Positions 16,789 to 27,600 of a stretch of DNA of 64,000 nt are shown here, piece by piece. The notes below the pieces were generated by a model that ran no database searches, was not told the origin of the DNA, and worked only from the letters and a program-made list of their open reading frames with translations. The stretch is taken from assembly GCA_943788495.1 (NCBI GenBank), contig CALSQO010000001.1:496001-560000 (forward strand), given 5' to 3'. Made by a program: the position numbers and the translations under genes. This DNA is from UA16 sp905478895 (GTDB taxonomy: Bacteria > Bacteroidota > Bacteroidia > Flavobacteriales_D > Sanyastnellaceae). Position 1 is the first letter of the stretch. Every line of letters starts with the position of its first letter.

Positions 16789-19700
16789 TCAATGGGCAAA
16801 ATGCAGATGGCCGCGGACTTCAATCGGAGCTGATGAAAAGGGAGCCGTGTCATCCGGTTCCAATTCATACACCAAGCGCCAATTGTAAACACTGTTCTGC
16901 GCAAAGTAGCCGCTTGTTTCCGTTGAGAGGAGTCCCTTGTTCACTTGGCCGTGCCAGCCCTGTTCAGGGTCTTCTGTGACGTAAACAAGTGCACCCCATG
17001 GGTTATAGATTTCCAGTCGATACGATTCGGTAGCACATCCCAAAACGGGAAGGAATAAGTCGTTCACCCCGTCATTGTCCGGAGTAAAGGCATTGGGCAC
17101 ATAAATCGGACACTCGCAATAATCCAATTGCACCTCAAACGACTTGGATACCGTGTCGCAGGCATTGGCAACCACAACGGAATAAAACCCTTGTCGGTCG
17201 ATGACGATTGCCGGCGTCGTTTCACCGTTGCTCCAGGCGTAACTGATCGGGAAAAGGTTGGTCGGGTTTTCAGCACTCACCACCATTTCACCGCCTTGAC
17301 AAAAGGACAGCGGTTCGACAATATCAATGAGGAGCGGCGCGGCTCTGTCCACGTTCACTTCATCGGTCCAAGTGCAACCATTCCATGCTACTAAGGCGCT
17401 GTATGTGCCGGGAGCATTGACCTCGATGGACGATTGCCAGTTGCCCGTGCTCCAACTCACCGTCGCTTCTTCCGGCAGGGGATAGATGTACAGGGAAGCG
17501 AATTCATCCGGGCACAACATTTGGTCTTCTCCCAAGTCGAATACGGGAAGTTCCTGCACACTCAACGCGATGGTGTCAGCGTACGAGCAGCCATCATTGG
17601 TGACCTCCACGGAATAGGTCCCTGCCGCATCGACAGCAATCGCTGCGGTATCCGCTCCATTCGACCAAATGGTCAGGTCCGCGTTGGGCAGTCCGGTGCT
17701 AAATTCGATGGATTGACCCTCACAAATGGTGGCATCCTCCCCCAATTGAAAGATGGGCAAAGGCACATTCTGTACGACCATATCCGTGGAGTATTCGCAC
17801 CCTTGAACCGGAATGGTCAGGGTATACGTTCCCGGTGCGGAGATCCAAATGGATGAGGCCAGCTGTCCGGAGCTCCATTCATAGCTCGGCGCTCCTGGAT
17901 TGGCAAAGACCAGTGTGCTATCTCCGTTGCAAAGCGGGAAGCTCGCTGGCAGTCCTGCATCGAAAACCGGTGCATAATCGATGGCCACGGTATCCCTTTC
18001 GACGCATAGCCCAATGGTCACCTCCGCAATGACAAGGGCGTCTTGATTGAGAACGCTCCAATTGCTCGCGTTCCCGACCCCTGTACCGTTTTCCCACCAG
18101 GTGGTTTCGGCACTCGTGTATCCGCTCGTCAAGTTCAGCACTTCTCCGTCGCAAATGATGGCATCAGCTCCCAAGTCGAGGCCGGTATTGGCAGAAGGAT
18201 TCACGACCACAACGTTTTCGAATGTACAGCCGTCCAAGGACATGCTCACGGTATAGCTGCCAGCGGCATTGACCCACAAATCGTTGTCATTCTCCCCATT
18301 TTGCCAAGAATAGGCATCGGCTCCGGCCTGCGCTTCCAAGAAGATGCTATCGTTGAGGCAGAGAATTTGTGGCGTGGCAATTTCAGACTCAAATGCAGGC
18401 ACATGGACCACTTCAACGGTGTCCCTTTCGATGCATTCCCCGATTTCAATCTCGACAATCACAGTCTCGGTTGCACTGCTCACTGTGGTGCCCAGTGTGT
18501 TCAGTCCTTCGGCGCTTCCTCCACTGACCCAAAGGGTATTGGCCGCGTCGTAATTGCTCAAAAGTGTTAGGCTTTCATCTCCGCAGAGCAAGATGTCTGA
18601 GCCAAGGTCAATGCCTTGGTTTTCGGAGTCAAGTACGTCGATGTCGTAGGTGAAGATGCATTCTGCGGTTGAGACATCGACAGAATAGTTGCCCGGATTG
18701 GACACTAAAATGCTATTGTTGTTGGTGCCGTCGTTCCAACTCCATTGAACATTCGAGCCGGTCCAGCCCAAGTCGAGGGCAGGTACATTCACTTCTTCAT
18801 CCAGGCAAAGCACCAAGGGATTCGTGTCGAACGTTACGTTGTAGGTGGGGTGATGGCTTACGTTGATGGTGTCGCTCAGTGCGCAACCCAATCCGTTCCA
18901 ATCGAGCACAATGGTTTCTTCCAGGGCGGTCGTGTAGGTTTCGTTTCCGAGTGAGCCATTCCAAAACACGTCGAACGTGGGATCCACAGCTCCCAAGTCA
19001 AAAGACGCTTCTGAATTGCTGCAAAATGCAAAATCCAATCCCAAATCGAATACGGGAATCGTGGCAGCGACGACATCAACAGCATACACTTGATTGCAGC
19101 CCGTGGCCGCCTCGGCCACGGTGAGGGAGTAAGTGCCTGCGGTGTTGATGGTTCTCAACTCGGCTGTGCTGCCGTCCTCCCAGGTGCCTTCAATGCCGGC
19201 GGGCCAGGGTCCATTGGCCAGTTCAATTGCCAATCCGTTGCAAATCGTTGTGTCCGCAGGGAGATCCGCGATCGGCAGCTCGGGCACCGTGAGTACAAGC
19301 GAGCTTTCGAACAGATCGCCGCAGATATCCTCGTACTCGACCGTGTAAACCGTTGTGGTTTCGACTGCAGCTGTGACGGTGCTGCCAGCCGTGCTGGATA
19401 GACCTTCGGCAGGGCTCCATGCCGGGTTGATCCATTCCGAAGGTGCTTCGAGCACCACAGACTCTCCGGGGCAAGCTTCGGCATCACTCAGCTCTAATTC
19501 CGTTGTTGTGAACCACTCGGGATCGCATACGCGATGGGTGTTCGCGGCGCCGCCCGTCGCAGCCGTAAATCCCCATTCCATCAAAGTGGTTCCAAGGATA
19601 TCGGCGATATCTACCGTGGCCGTGATTCGCACGACATCGTCAAAATAAACCACCATTTCCAATGTGGTTGCGTCGAAGGTGACCCGCAAGTCGTGATAAT

Positions 19701-20205
19701 CGTTGTCCTCAATGTTGCCATTTCCGGGAATGGCAGCAACAGGAGCGGCAATCAGGTCTCCACCAAAGTGGTCATTCGATCCATCTTTCTGGATGCCAAT
19801 GTGGTCGTACCAGGGGTCGTTTTGGGCACCTCCTTGATACGTGTCCATTTCGATAATGACGCTGGGATCAATTGCCGCGGTGAAAAAATTGCCGCCGAAT
19901 CCCATCAAGCCGCCTCCCCCTCCAATGTCTCCCGAATCGCATGCTTTGAGAACAAATGCCATTCCATCAGCTCCATTATTGGATCCTCCAAACCTTACCT
20001 CGGCCTGCATTTCCCAATCTACGTTGGTGCTGACATGACCGATTTTCCAGATGGCACCGCGCTGACTCGCCTGATTTTGAGTCAATCGATAACAGCCGTT
20101 ACCGAGGTCTGTCGCGTTGTTGTGCAGGGTGAATTGTGCCTGTGCGGTTAGACCGAACGCCAAAGCTGTGATCAGCGAGAATATTGGGAGTAGTGTCCGT
20201 TTCAT
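16789..20205 (-). CDS. Giant L-type lectin / PKD-like repeat protein with gliding-associated (type B) C-terminal domain
   Basis: The start is the ATG at 20205 (MKRTLLPIFSLITAL, signal peptide to QAQ); the frame is open to 20262. Of 1138 residues, about 25-230 match legume-type lectin domains (GAIWKIGHVSTNVDWEMQAE, GADGMAFVLK, VIIEMDTYQGG, YHDLRVTFDATTLEMVVYFD). About 240-1040 consist of some eight to nine Ig/PKD-like units of roughly 90 residues with motifs such as DLGEDATICEGQ, TIWSNG and AAGTYSVEVTNDGC. The last 95 residues are the gliding-associated domain (CPIYVPNAFTPDNDGVNDLF, LEIYNPWGALVYVTE), a type B T9SS signal. It is a likely surface adhesin for glycans. The adjacent gene is divergent. 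Confidence 0.85.
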   Translation of the reverse strand: MKRTLLPIFSLITALAFGLTAQAQFTLHNNATDLGNGCYRLTQNQASQRGAIWKIGHVSTNVDWEMQAEVRFGGSNNGADGMAFVLKACDSGDIGGGGGLMGFGGNFFTAAIDPSVIIEMDTYQGGAQNDPWYDHIGIQKDGSNDHFGGDLIAAPVAAIPGNGNIEDNDYHDLRVTFDATTLEMVVYFDDVVRITATVDIADILGTTLMEWGFTAATGGAANTHRVCDPEWFTTTELELSDAEACPGESVVLEAPSEWINPAWSPAEGLSSTAGSTVTAAVETTTVYTVEYEDICGDLFESSLVLTVPELPIADLPADTTICNGLAIELANGPWPAGIEGTWEDGSTAELRTINTAGTYSLTVAEAATGCNQVYAVDVVAATIPVFDLGLDFAFCSNSEASFDLGAVDPTFDVFWNGSLGNETYTTALEETIVLDWNGLGCALSDTINVSHHPTYNVTFDTNPLVLCLDEEVNVPALDLGWTGSNVQWSWNDGTNNNSILVSNPGNYSVDVSTAECIFTYDIDVLDSENQGIDLGSDILLCGDESLTLLSNYDAANTLWVSGGSAEGLNTLGTTVSSATETVIVEIEIGECIERDTVEVVHVPAFESEIATPQILCLNDSIFLEAQAGADAYSWQNGENDNDLWVNAAGSYTVSMSLDGCTFENVVVVNPSANTGLDLGADAIICDGEVLNLTSGYTSAETTWWENGTGVGNASNWSVLNQDALVIAEVTIGLCVERDTVAIDYAPVFDAGLPASFPLCNGDSTLVFANPGAPSYEWSSGQLASSIWISAPGTYTLTIPVQGCEYSTDMVVQNVPLPIFQLGEDATICEGQSIEFSTGLPNADLTIWSNGADTAAIAVDAAGTYSVEVTNDGCSYADTIALSVQELPVFDLGEDQMLCPDEFASLYIYPLPEEATVSWSTGNWQSSIEVNAPGTYSALVAWNGCTWTDEVNVDRAAPLLIDIVEPLSFCQGGEMVVSAENPTNLFPISYAWSNGETTPAIVIDRQGFYSVVVANACDTVSKSFEVQLDYCECPIYVPNAFTPDNDGVNDLFLPVLGCATESYRLEIYNPWGALVYVTEDPEQGWHGQVNKGLLSTETSGYFAQNSVYNWRLVYELEPDDTAPFSSAPIEVRGHLHFAH

Positions 20206-20346
20206 GCGAGCCGCGCATTGGATGGCAAGATAGTGAAATGCGAATTGGATTGAGGTGATCATGGTTTAGTGCAGACCGTTGTCTTTTGGAGCAACCATTT
20301 GGGTTTGTTTTCTGTTCTTTGTGCTAGAAACCAAACCGCTGCTGCC

Positions 20347-22344
20347 TTGCGATATTTCCGATTCACGTGTTTGTTTGTTTCCACGCTTTTCATTTCTGCA
20401 ACGGTACTTGCCCAGCGCACGTGCGGAAAAGATTCGGTCCATGCCCACATGATGGGGCTTCCTGGGTACGCCAAATGGCACCAGGAGCGGACAGATGAAG
20501 TTTCTGACGCCCTCGCTTCGGGCAACCGAGATGATTGTGACGCACCGCTGATTGTACCGGTGGCGGTTCATTTTCAAAATACCGGCATTCCGCTCGGGTG
20601 CGCAACAGATATGGCGCTCTCTCAAATTGAGACACTCAATGAAGATTTTGGAGCGACCAATCCCGACATCAGCGAATGGTTCGATTTGCAGCCGGATATC
20701 TGGCCCGGCATCGAGAACAAAGAATCGTGCATCAGCTTCTGCCTTGCAACACTCAATCACCCCGCAGGATATGGTTTGTCCGATGGCGATTATGCGGTCA
20801 CGGTAGATGAAGTCGACAACGATCAAAACGACTATGATGCTGACTGGACGGGATACCTCAATTTCTGGGTCAGGCCCATCGGTGGAGGCACCCTCGGCTA
20901 CTCTCCTTATCCTGGATCTGGTAATGGAGACGGTGTCACCTGCAGTCCGGAGTATTTTGGAAGCGTCAATTGCGGCGGTAACAATCTGAGTGGCCAGTAC
21001 AACATGGGCCGTACCATCACCCATGAGGTGGGCCATTACTTATTCTTGGAACATCCCTGGGGCGGAGGAGGCTGCGCCAGCACAGATGACGTGGCCGATA
21101 CACCGGTCACGGATGCCGCGCAATATGGCTGCCCCAGTGGGCAAACGATTGTGAATTGTACCGCCCCGATTCTTTGGCCTTCGTACATGGATTATTGCGA
21201 TGATGCATGCCTGTTTATGTTTTCAGAAGGGCAGGTCGATCGCATGGAGATCTACGTGGAAACGAGCTTGCAAAATGTGTTGAACACAGCGGTTACCGCG
21301 TGCCAGGAAACCTTATGCATCGGCTTCGGGGGCGAGGTCGCAGTTTCTTCCGAAACGTGTACTGGAAGTGATGGATCCGTCGTGGTGGATGTGGAAGGCG
21401 GAACTGGGCCATTTTCCATTGTCCTGGTGCCGGGGCCGAGCAGTGCCAACGGAAATTTTACCGGGCTTTCAGAAGGGGAGTATACGGTGACCATCACCGA
21501 TGACAACTTGTGTGAATACACGGAAGATGTGTCAATAGCGCGTGACGCACCAAGCTTGAGCTTGATTGGAACCGTTAATGAATATTGCAGCGACGGGACG
21601 GGCTCGATTGAAGTCGTTGACAATGAATCCACAACTTTTGAATTCAGCTTGGATGGCGGAGTCACTTGGGCTTCCGACGGCTTGTTTGTCAATTTGGGTG
21701 CGGCGGATTACACCGTGCTTGCGGCCAATGCATTTGGGTGCGAAGGCGAAGTGGTCGCTCCGGTGTTGAATGAGAGCAACCTGACCATCGACTTCACGGA
21801 ACGGAATGACATCAGTTGCACTTGGTTTGACAACGGTTCCGTGGTCGCACGCGCCAATGGCGCGCAAGAGCCGGTCGTTTTCACCTTGAATGGGCTTGAA
21901 AGCTCCGTGACAGGTGGCTTTGACGAGCTTTCGGTGGGGGTATACGATTTGACGGTAGAAGATGCGGCCGGCTGTTTGGCTTCCACGTCATTTGAGCTGG
22001 AGTACAATTACGCGACGTTAGGAGAGGATTGTCCGTGTTCCATTTATGTGCCCAATGCGATTTCTCCGGATGGTGATCAGGTCAATGAGGTGCTGCAACT
22101 TCAGGCTTCTTGCCCGGTGTTTGACTTTCACATTGAAGTGTTCGACCGCTGGGGGCACCGGGTGTTTGAGTCTTTTGATGCGGAATTTCAATGGCACGGT
22201 GGGTACGAAGGAAGCGACACCTACAACGGTTACTACGTGCAAAATACCGTTTACAATTATCGGTTGACCTACAAGTGGGGCACCGAGGAGGGGATTTCCG
22301 TCAACACAGAAACACAGAACGGTTGGATCAGTGTGTTGCGTTGA
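20347..22344 (+). CDS. Secreted M43 (pappalysin-type) metalloprotease with SprB-like repeats and type B sorting domain
   Basis: The frame is open from a GTG at 20269, but no ATG precedes the mature region. The TTG at 20347 opens directly on a signal peptide (RYFRFTCLFVSTLFISATVLAQ), so I take it as the start (665 residues). The zinc site HEVGHYLFLEH (about 226-236) matches HExxHxxxxxH, and PSYMDYCDDACLFMF supplies the Met-turn, both as in M43 pappalysins. Next come SprB-like units (GGTGPFSIVLVPG, GLSEGEYTVTITDDNLC) and a gliding-associated C-terminus (CSIYVPNAISPDGDQVNEVL, VFDRWGHRVFES). It is an extracellular endopeptidase, probably for nutrition or processing of surface proteins. Start codon is uncertain. 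Confidence 0.85.
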   Translation: MRYFRFTCLFVSTLFISATVLAQRTCGKDSVHAHMMGLPGYAKWHQERTDEVSDALASGNRDDCDAPLIVPVAVHFQNTGIPLGCATDMALSQIETLNEDFGATNPDISEWFDLQPDIWPGIENKESCISFCLATLNHPAGYGLSDGDYAVTVDEVDNDQNDYDADWTGYLNFWVRPIGGGTLGYSPYPGSGNGDGVTCSPEYFGSVNCGGNNLSGQYNMGRTITHEVGHYLFLEHPWGGGGCASTDDVADTPVTDAAQYGCPSGQTIVNCTAPILWPSYMDYCDDACLFMFSEGQVDRMEIYVETSLQNVLNTAVTACQETLCIGFGGEVAVSSETCTGSDGSVVVDVEGGTGPFSIVLVPGPSSANGNFTGLSEGEYTVTITDDNLCEYTEDVSIARDAPSLSLIGTVNEYCSDGTGSIEVVDNESTTFEFSLDGGVTWASDGLFVNLGAADYTVLAANAFGCEGEVVAPVLNESNLTIDFTERNDISCTWFDNGSVVARANGAQEPVVFTLNGLESSVTGGFDELSVGVYDLTVEDAAGCLASTSFELEYNYATLGEDCPCSIYVPNAISPDGDQVNEVLQLQASCPVFDFHIEVFDRWGHRVFESFDAEFQWHGGYEGSDTYNGYYVQNTVYNYRLTYKWGTEEGISVNTETQNGWISVLR

Positions 22345-22407
22345 TGTTTAACACTCAACATACTGCGGTTCACTTGGCCGTCGTTATACTTGCACAAACC
22401 CAAATTC

Positions 22408-23484
22408 ATGAAGCCGTTTCCACTCCTCCGAGTTGCCGCATTGATTGCCTTGACCATCTGCGCAAGTCTGCCACAATCGGGTTTCGCGCAGACTAGCGCC
22501 GACAGCGAAAGCGCTGCCGCATCCGATCGCTTTGTTCGCATTGTGATGAACGATGGAACGGTAAAACTGGGCGAAATGATCAGTGATGATGCGGATTTCA
22601 TTCGACTGGAAACGAATAACCTCGGAGAACTGAACATCCCGAAATATTTGGTGTCGAATATGATGGAGCTCACCCGTTCTGAATTTGTCCGGTTGAGCAT
22701 TTCAAATGCAGGACGCAAGGGCCGAATAAATCCACAGTCGAGTCGCTACTTCTTTGCCCCTTCAGGCATCCAACTTGAGCAGGGTGAGGGCTATTTTCAA
22801 TCCAACATTGCCCTCAACTCGGTGAGCATCGGTGTCACCGAAAATGTGACCGTAGGAGGATTGCTTTCTTTTGTTGGAGCTGGAGCCTCACTCAAGATCG
22901 GGAAGGAAGTCGCAGAAGGGGTGCATGCCTCATTTGGAGGGATTGGATTCAAAGATTACATCGGAGAACTCGAGCGTCCAGTCGGATTGGTTTTTGCGAA
23001 TGTTACGTGGGGAACAGAGGACCGCAATTTGACCATTAACATTGGCACTGGGACCAAATTTGAAACCCAGATTACCCCGCAAGCTTGGGCGATTACCGAT
23101 TCCATTGTTTACGATTGGAATCCGGATTACGTGAATTATGAATACACAATTACGGAATATGATCAAGGTTGGGTAAGGCCATTGCTGCTCAATGTGAGCG
23201 GTATGGTTCAAATTTCGGATTTCAAGTGGCTGATTTCGGAGAATTATTTCATCCGAAATCTTCGCTATGCAGCGGCTGTAACGGGTTCGCCAATTGTGAC
23301 TTTCAGCGATCCGGACTATTACTACAACGGTCGCAATGAAAGTGATGGTGTGACCATTCTCTCCGTGGGCATTCGCAATCTGAGCAGTCGCAATGGCTGG
23401 CTGTGGGATTATGGAATGGTGGGGGTCATTGGGAATGATTTCGGTTTTGGAGCACCCTGGGTGTCCGCCACGCTGCCTTTCTAA
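22408..23484 (+). CDS. Exported outer-membrane protein, unknown function
   Basis: The ATG at 22408 (MKPFPLLRVAALIALTICAS, signal peptide to GFAQ) gives 358 residues. After a short linker the segment RFVRIVMNDGTVKLGEMISDDADFIRLETN (about 41-70, an SH3/Sm-like beta motif seen in other Bacteroidota exoproteins) precedes an all-beta C-terminal region with many alternating strands ending GAPWVSATLPF, a plausible barrel end. TATACTTG at 22385 could be its -7 box. It is convergent with the pirin gene. I do not recognise the family. Confidence 0.7.
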   Translation: MKPFPLLRVAALIALTICASLPQSGFAQTSADSESAAASDRFVRIVMNDGTVKLGEMISDDADFIRLETNNLGELNIPKYLVSNMMELTRSEFVRLSISNAGRKGRINPQSSRYFFAPSGIQLEQGEGYFQSNIALNSVSIGVTENVTVGGLLSFVGAGASLKIGKEVAEGVHASFGGIGFKDYIGELERPVGLVFANVTWGTEDRNLTINIGTGTKFETQITPQAWAITDSIVYDWNPDYVNYEYTITEYDQGWVRPLLLNVSGMVQISDFKWLISENYFIRNLRYAAAVTGSPIVTFSDPDYYYNGRNESDGVTILSVGIRNLSSRNGWLWDYGMVGVIGNDFGFGAPWVSATLPF

Positions 23485-23505
23485 GGCTCCGTCCCTCCAT
23501 TCAGG

Positions 23506-24453
23506 TCAAAGTTCACCCATTTTGCCGGATCGATAGTTCCGGAAACACAGATCAATTTGTGCTTCGGTGTTCATGACAAATGGCCCGTAGGAGTAAAACG
23601 GCTCATTCAGCGGTTGGCCGCCGAGCAACAGGAATTCGCATCCTTCCTTGGAATAATAACGGAGCAAGTCGCCTTCGCGCGTGTAGAGCGCCAATTGGGC
23701 ATCGGATACGAGCGTGCGATTCTCCAATTCTACTTCTCCCTTGACGACGTAAACAAATGCATTGTCCCCGTCTTGAACCGGGAGGTCCAGGCGCTGTCCG
23801 GCTTCTAATTTTATGTGAAAATAAAAAGCAGGCGAATGCGTCTCCACGGGGGAGGATTGGCCGTGCAATTCGCCCATCATCACTTGAATTCGGTGGCCCT
23901 CATTTTCAATCACCGGTAAGGCATCTGGATTGTGGATGAAGGTCTCAGGATTCCGGAATTTTTCCTTGGCAGGGAGGTTGAGCCAAATTTGAAAACCCTG
24001 AACCGTTCCGCCTTCCTTGCGAAGTTGGTCGTCACTGACCTCTTCGTGAATGGCGCCGCGGCCTGAGCTGAACAGCATGAATTGTCCCTTGCGGTAGACG
24101 ATGTCATTGTGAATGGAGTCGGTGTGGCGGCCGCTCCCTTGCACCAAAAATGTGGTGGGCACGACCCCCGCGTGTGGGTGTGCTTTGATGTCCATTCCCA
24201 CGTCGCCAGGATTGACTTCAAAAGGACCGAATTCATCCAACATCACAAAAGGGGAAACGAGATCGTGTTGCCCGCCGCCAAAGGCCCGGAGCACCGGAAC
24301 GTTTTGGACCATGGTGCGCTTGGAATTTAGGACTTGGGCCACCCGACGTTCACCGGAAACCGCGAACATACCAGATGCCGAAAATGCGGCTCGTGGCAAT
24401 GCAATGGATGCACCGATGATGGCGGATTTGCGAATGAATGTTGTCCTTTTCAT
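23506..24453 (-). CDS. Pirin-family cupin protein with putative export signal
   Basis: This 315-residue protein is a bicupin of the pirin family. The metal-binding residues are visible: HPHAG (about 92-96) in the first cupin and IHEEV (about 135-139), matching the His-x-His...His...Glu set. The second cupin (AFYFHIKLEAGQRLDLPVQD, NAFVYVVKGEVEL) is complete. Pirins are iron-binding proteins, some with quercetin dioxygenase activity. Unusually, the first 27 residues (MKRTTFIRKSAIIGASIALP) resemble a signal peptide, possibly Tat-like with RK instead of RR, pointing to a periplasmic pirin. It stands alone between convergent and divergent neighbours. Confidence 0.85.
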   Translation of the reverse strand: MKRTTFIRKSAIIGASIALPRAAFSASGMFAVSGERRVAQVLNSKRTMVQNVPVLRAFGGGQHDLVSPFVMLDEFGPFEVNPGDVGMDIKAHPHAGVVPTTFLVQGSGRHTDSIHNDIVYRKGQFMLFSSGRGAIHEEVSDDQLRKEGGTVQGFQIWLNLPAKEKFRNPETFIHNPDALPVIENEGHRIQVMMGELHGQSSPVETHSPAFYFHIKLEAGQRLDLPVQDGDNAFVYVVKGEVELENRTLVSDAQLALYTREGDLLRYYSKEGCEFLLLGGQPLNEPFYSYGPFVMNTEAQIDLCFRNYRSGKMGEL

Positions 24454-24614
24454 GTTTTCGAAGTTATGAAGGATCGATTTTTGTCGTCTTCACCGCGATT
24501 AACAATGGGCGGATTGTATTTGTTTATAAATAGGGCTTATCAATAGACAAAACATAGACGAATAATTAAAAAGAACTCATTAATAGCGTATATTAACGCC
24601 ACCAAATTAGCGTT

Positions 24615-27600
24615 ATGAAAAACCTAACCCCCCCTTTAGCCTTCTTCGTGTGGATTCTTTTTGCATCCACTTCTGTTTCCTCTTTGGCTGCGACTTCAGA
24701 GAATGAAAGGAAAAGTCAAGAAAAAAAAGAGACTTTCTTTCATTTCATTGAGCGGGTTGCATTGAATGATACGATTTATGGCTGCACTTATCCATGGGCT
24801 TTGGGATTCGATCCGCTGGCCACCGATGACGATGGCAGCTGCTTGGAACCATTTTTGGGGGGGAATATTACAGCAGAATTTCTGGACGAATGCAGTTGTT
24901 TGGGCGACCTGAACGGCGACGGAGCGGTCAATACTGCGGACTTGATTATTCTCCTGAGTGTTTTTGGCACATTTTGTCCGGAGGAATTCCCGGGCTGCAC
25001 CGACGGCGAGGCTTGCAACTTCAATCCCGACGCAACGTTGGATGACGGGACGTGTGAATTTGAAACATGTGCAGGATGTACGGATGATTTGGCGTGCAAT
25101 TACAATCCTTCTTCGACCATTGACGATGGCACTTGCGTCTTCCCGGAGGAAGGAGAAGAGTGCGATTACTGCGATTGCGATCTGGATGTTGTGGGGCCAA
25201 CCTTCGTTTTGGTTCCGGAGAATCAGAATGAATTGTGCGAAGAATCAGCGTACAGCTATGCATTGGAAGATCCGTGTGTTGATCCTTCTGCCCTTGAAGT
25301 CGTAGAAACCCGTGATACGATCTACAGCGATGATTGCGGAAATTATGAGCATTTGGTGACGCTCACAGCCGAGGATCCGTGCGGAAATCAATCCACTGCT
25401 CAATTTACGATTGTGGTCCAAGACACCGATTCGCCCTATTTGTTTGTGGGCTTATTTCCATCCGATACAACCATTTCTTGTGATGTAACCTTGCCCGTGC
25501 CACCGATTTATGAGGGTTACGACAATTGCGATGGATTCATTCCTGTTTTCTTCAATGAAACAGCGATTGACGGCGAATGCAATGGAGAATATGAAGTGGA
25601 ACGAACGTGGTTGATGCAAGACTGCAGTGGCAATCAAGTTGAGCATGTTCAGAGCATATTCATCATAGATGACCAGCTGCCTGTCTTTGTGCTGGCTCCT
25701 GAAGACCAAAACAATCAATGCGAAGAACAGCCTTACTTTTATGAGGCTGTTGACAATTGCAACGACGTTGAAATCACGGAGACGCGCGAAGTTCTTTTTG
25801 AAGATTCCTGCGGGAATTATGAGCATTTGGTCACCCTCTCAGCATCTGACTTGTGCGGCAATTTTACCGACACCACATTCACCATTATTGTACAAGACAC
25901 CATCGAACCGGTGTGGATCACCGAGGAGTTTCCCCAAGACATGACTGTCAGTTGCGACGACCTTCCTGCCGCTCCTGCTTTTGAAGCCATGGACAATTGT
26001 GCGGGTTTGATTGAGGCCGCGTTTGTTGAAGAGGTAGTGAATACGGATTGCCCCGGACAATCGATCATTGTCCGAACATGGATTGCGTCGGATTGCACAG
26101 GGAATAGCATTTCTCACGTGCAAACGCTCACAGTGGAAGATGATGAGGCACCTGGATTTGTCGGCGACTTACCATTGGATTTAGTTGTCGAATGCGATGC
26201 CATTCCAGCGGCCATTGTGCTTGTTGCGAATGACAACTGCGATGACGAGGTTGAGGTCATTTTCACAGAAGATTTAGAAGACAACGATTGCCTAGGATCT
26301 TATACCATTACACGTACCTGGGCCGTAGAGGATTGTGCTGGAAACGCAAACACCCACGTTCAAACCATTGACGTTCAAGACACGACGGCACCTGCTGTCA
26401 TGGATGCGATGGACGCGACCGTTGAATGCGACGGAGCCGATAATGTAGCCGACCTCGAAGCTTGGCTCGCCAACAACGGCGGCGCAACAGCAACGGACGC
26501 TTGCAGTGGGGTTACTTGGAGCAACGACTTCGATGCAATGAGCGACGATTGCGGAGCAACGGGATCAGCTACCGTGCTGTTCACAGCCACTGACGACTGC
26601 GGCAATGCAGCCAGCACAACGGCAACGTTCACAATTGAGGATACCACTGCACCGGTCTTTACAGAGGTGCCGAACGATCAAGAAAATCAATGCGAAGAAG
26701 CCGAGTATGCATCAGCTGCTTCTGACAATTGCAGCGAGTTTGCAATCTCCGAATCACGCGAAGTCATCTCCGATGATGAATGTGGCAATTACGAACACTT
26801 GGTGACGTTAACTGCGACCGATGAATGCGGCAACAGCACCGATTATCAATTCACCATTATTGTGCAAGACACGGAGGCACCTGCCTTTGCAGAAGCCCTT
26901 CCTGCATCCATGGATTTGGTCTGCTCCGATGGGATTCCAGCAGCGGAGGAACTCACTGCCATGGACAATTGCGATGGAGTTGTTGATGTCTCATTCTCAG
27001 AAGATGTGGATTCCAGTGATCCTTGTGCCTTCCTCATAACCCGAACATGGAGCGCAGTGGATTGCTCTGGCAATGGAGTCGAGCATGTTCAGATTTTGAG
27101 TATCGCAGATGACGCCGCCCCTGAGTTTACCAGTTTGCCTGAGGAATTCATTGTTTTAGAAGCGGATGAAAATTGCTTTGCCGATTTGTCTCCTGAAGCA
27201 CTGGGGATTCCAGAGGCAGATGACACCTGCTCAGGGATGACCTTGACCTACGAAGACAACGAAGCAGATGCAGAATGTGTCGGAAACCTCGATTTCGAAC
27301 GGACATGGATTGCACTTGACGAGTGTGGAAATTCAACCTCATTCGTTCAGTTTATTTCTGTAGAAGACATCACGGCACCAGTCATTGTTGCCGGTCCAGA
27401 AGATTTCGCTGTTGAATGCGACGGAGCAGGTAATTTGGATACGGTCGAAGATTGGCTGGCCAATCATGGCGGAGCAATGGCTGAAGACAACTGCTCTGAG
27501 GTTTCTTGGACCAATGACTTTATGGGAATGGACGATGCGTGCGGTGCCACGGGTACTGCACTGGTAACCTTCACGGCGACCGATGATTGCGGTAACGAGA

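Noticed and set aside
17434..20151. Several plus-strand frames of 100-205 codons opposite the lectin gene
   Set aside because: All mirror the repeat structure of the minus-strand lectin gene and lack recognisable features.
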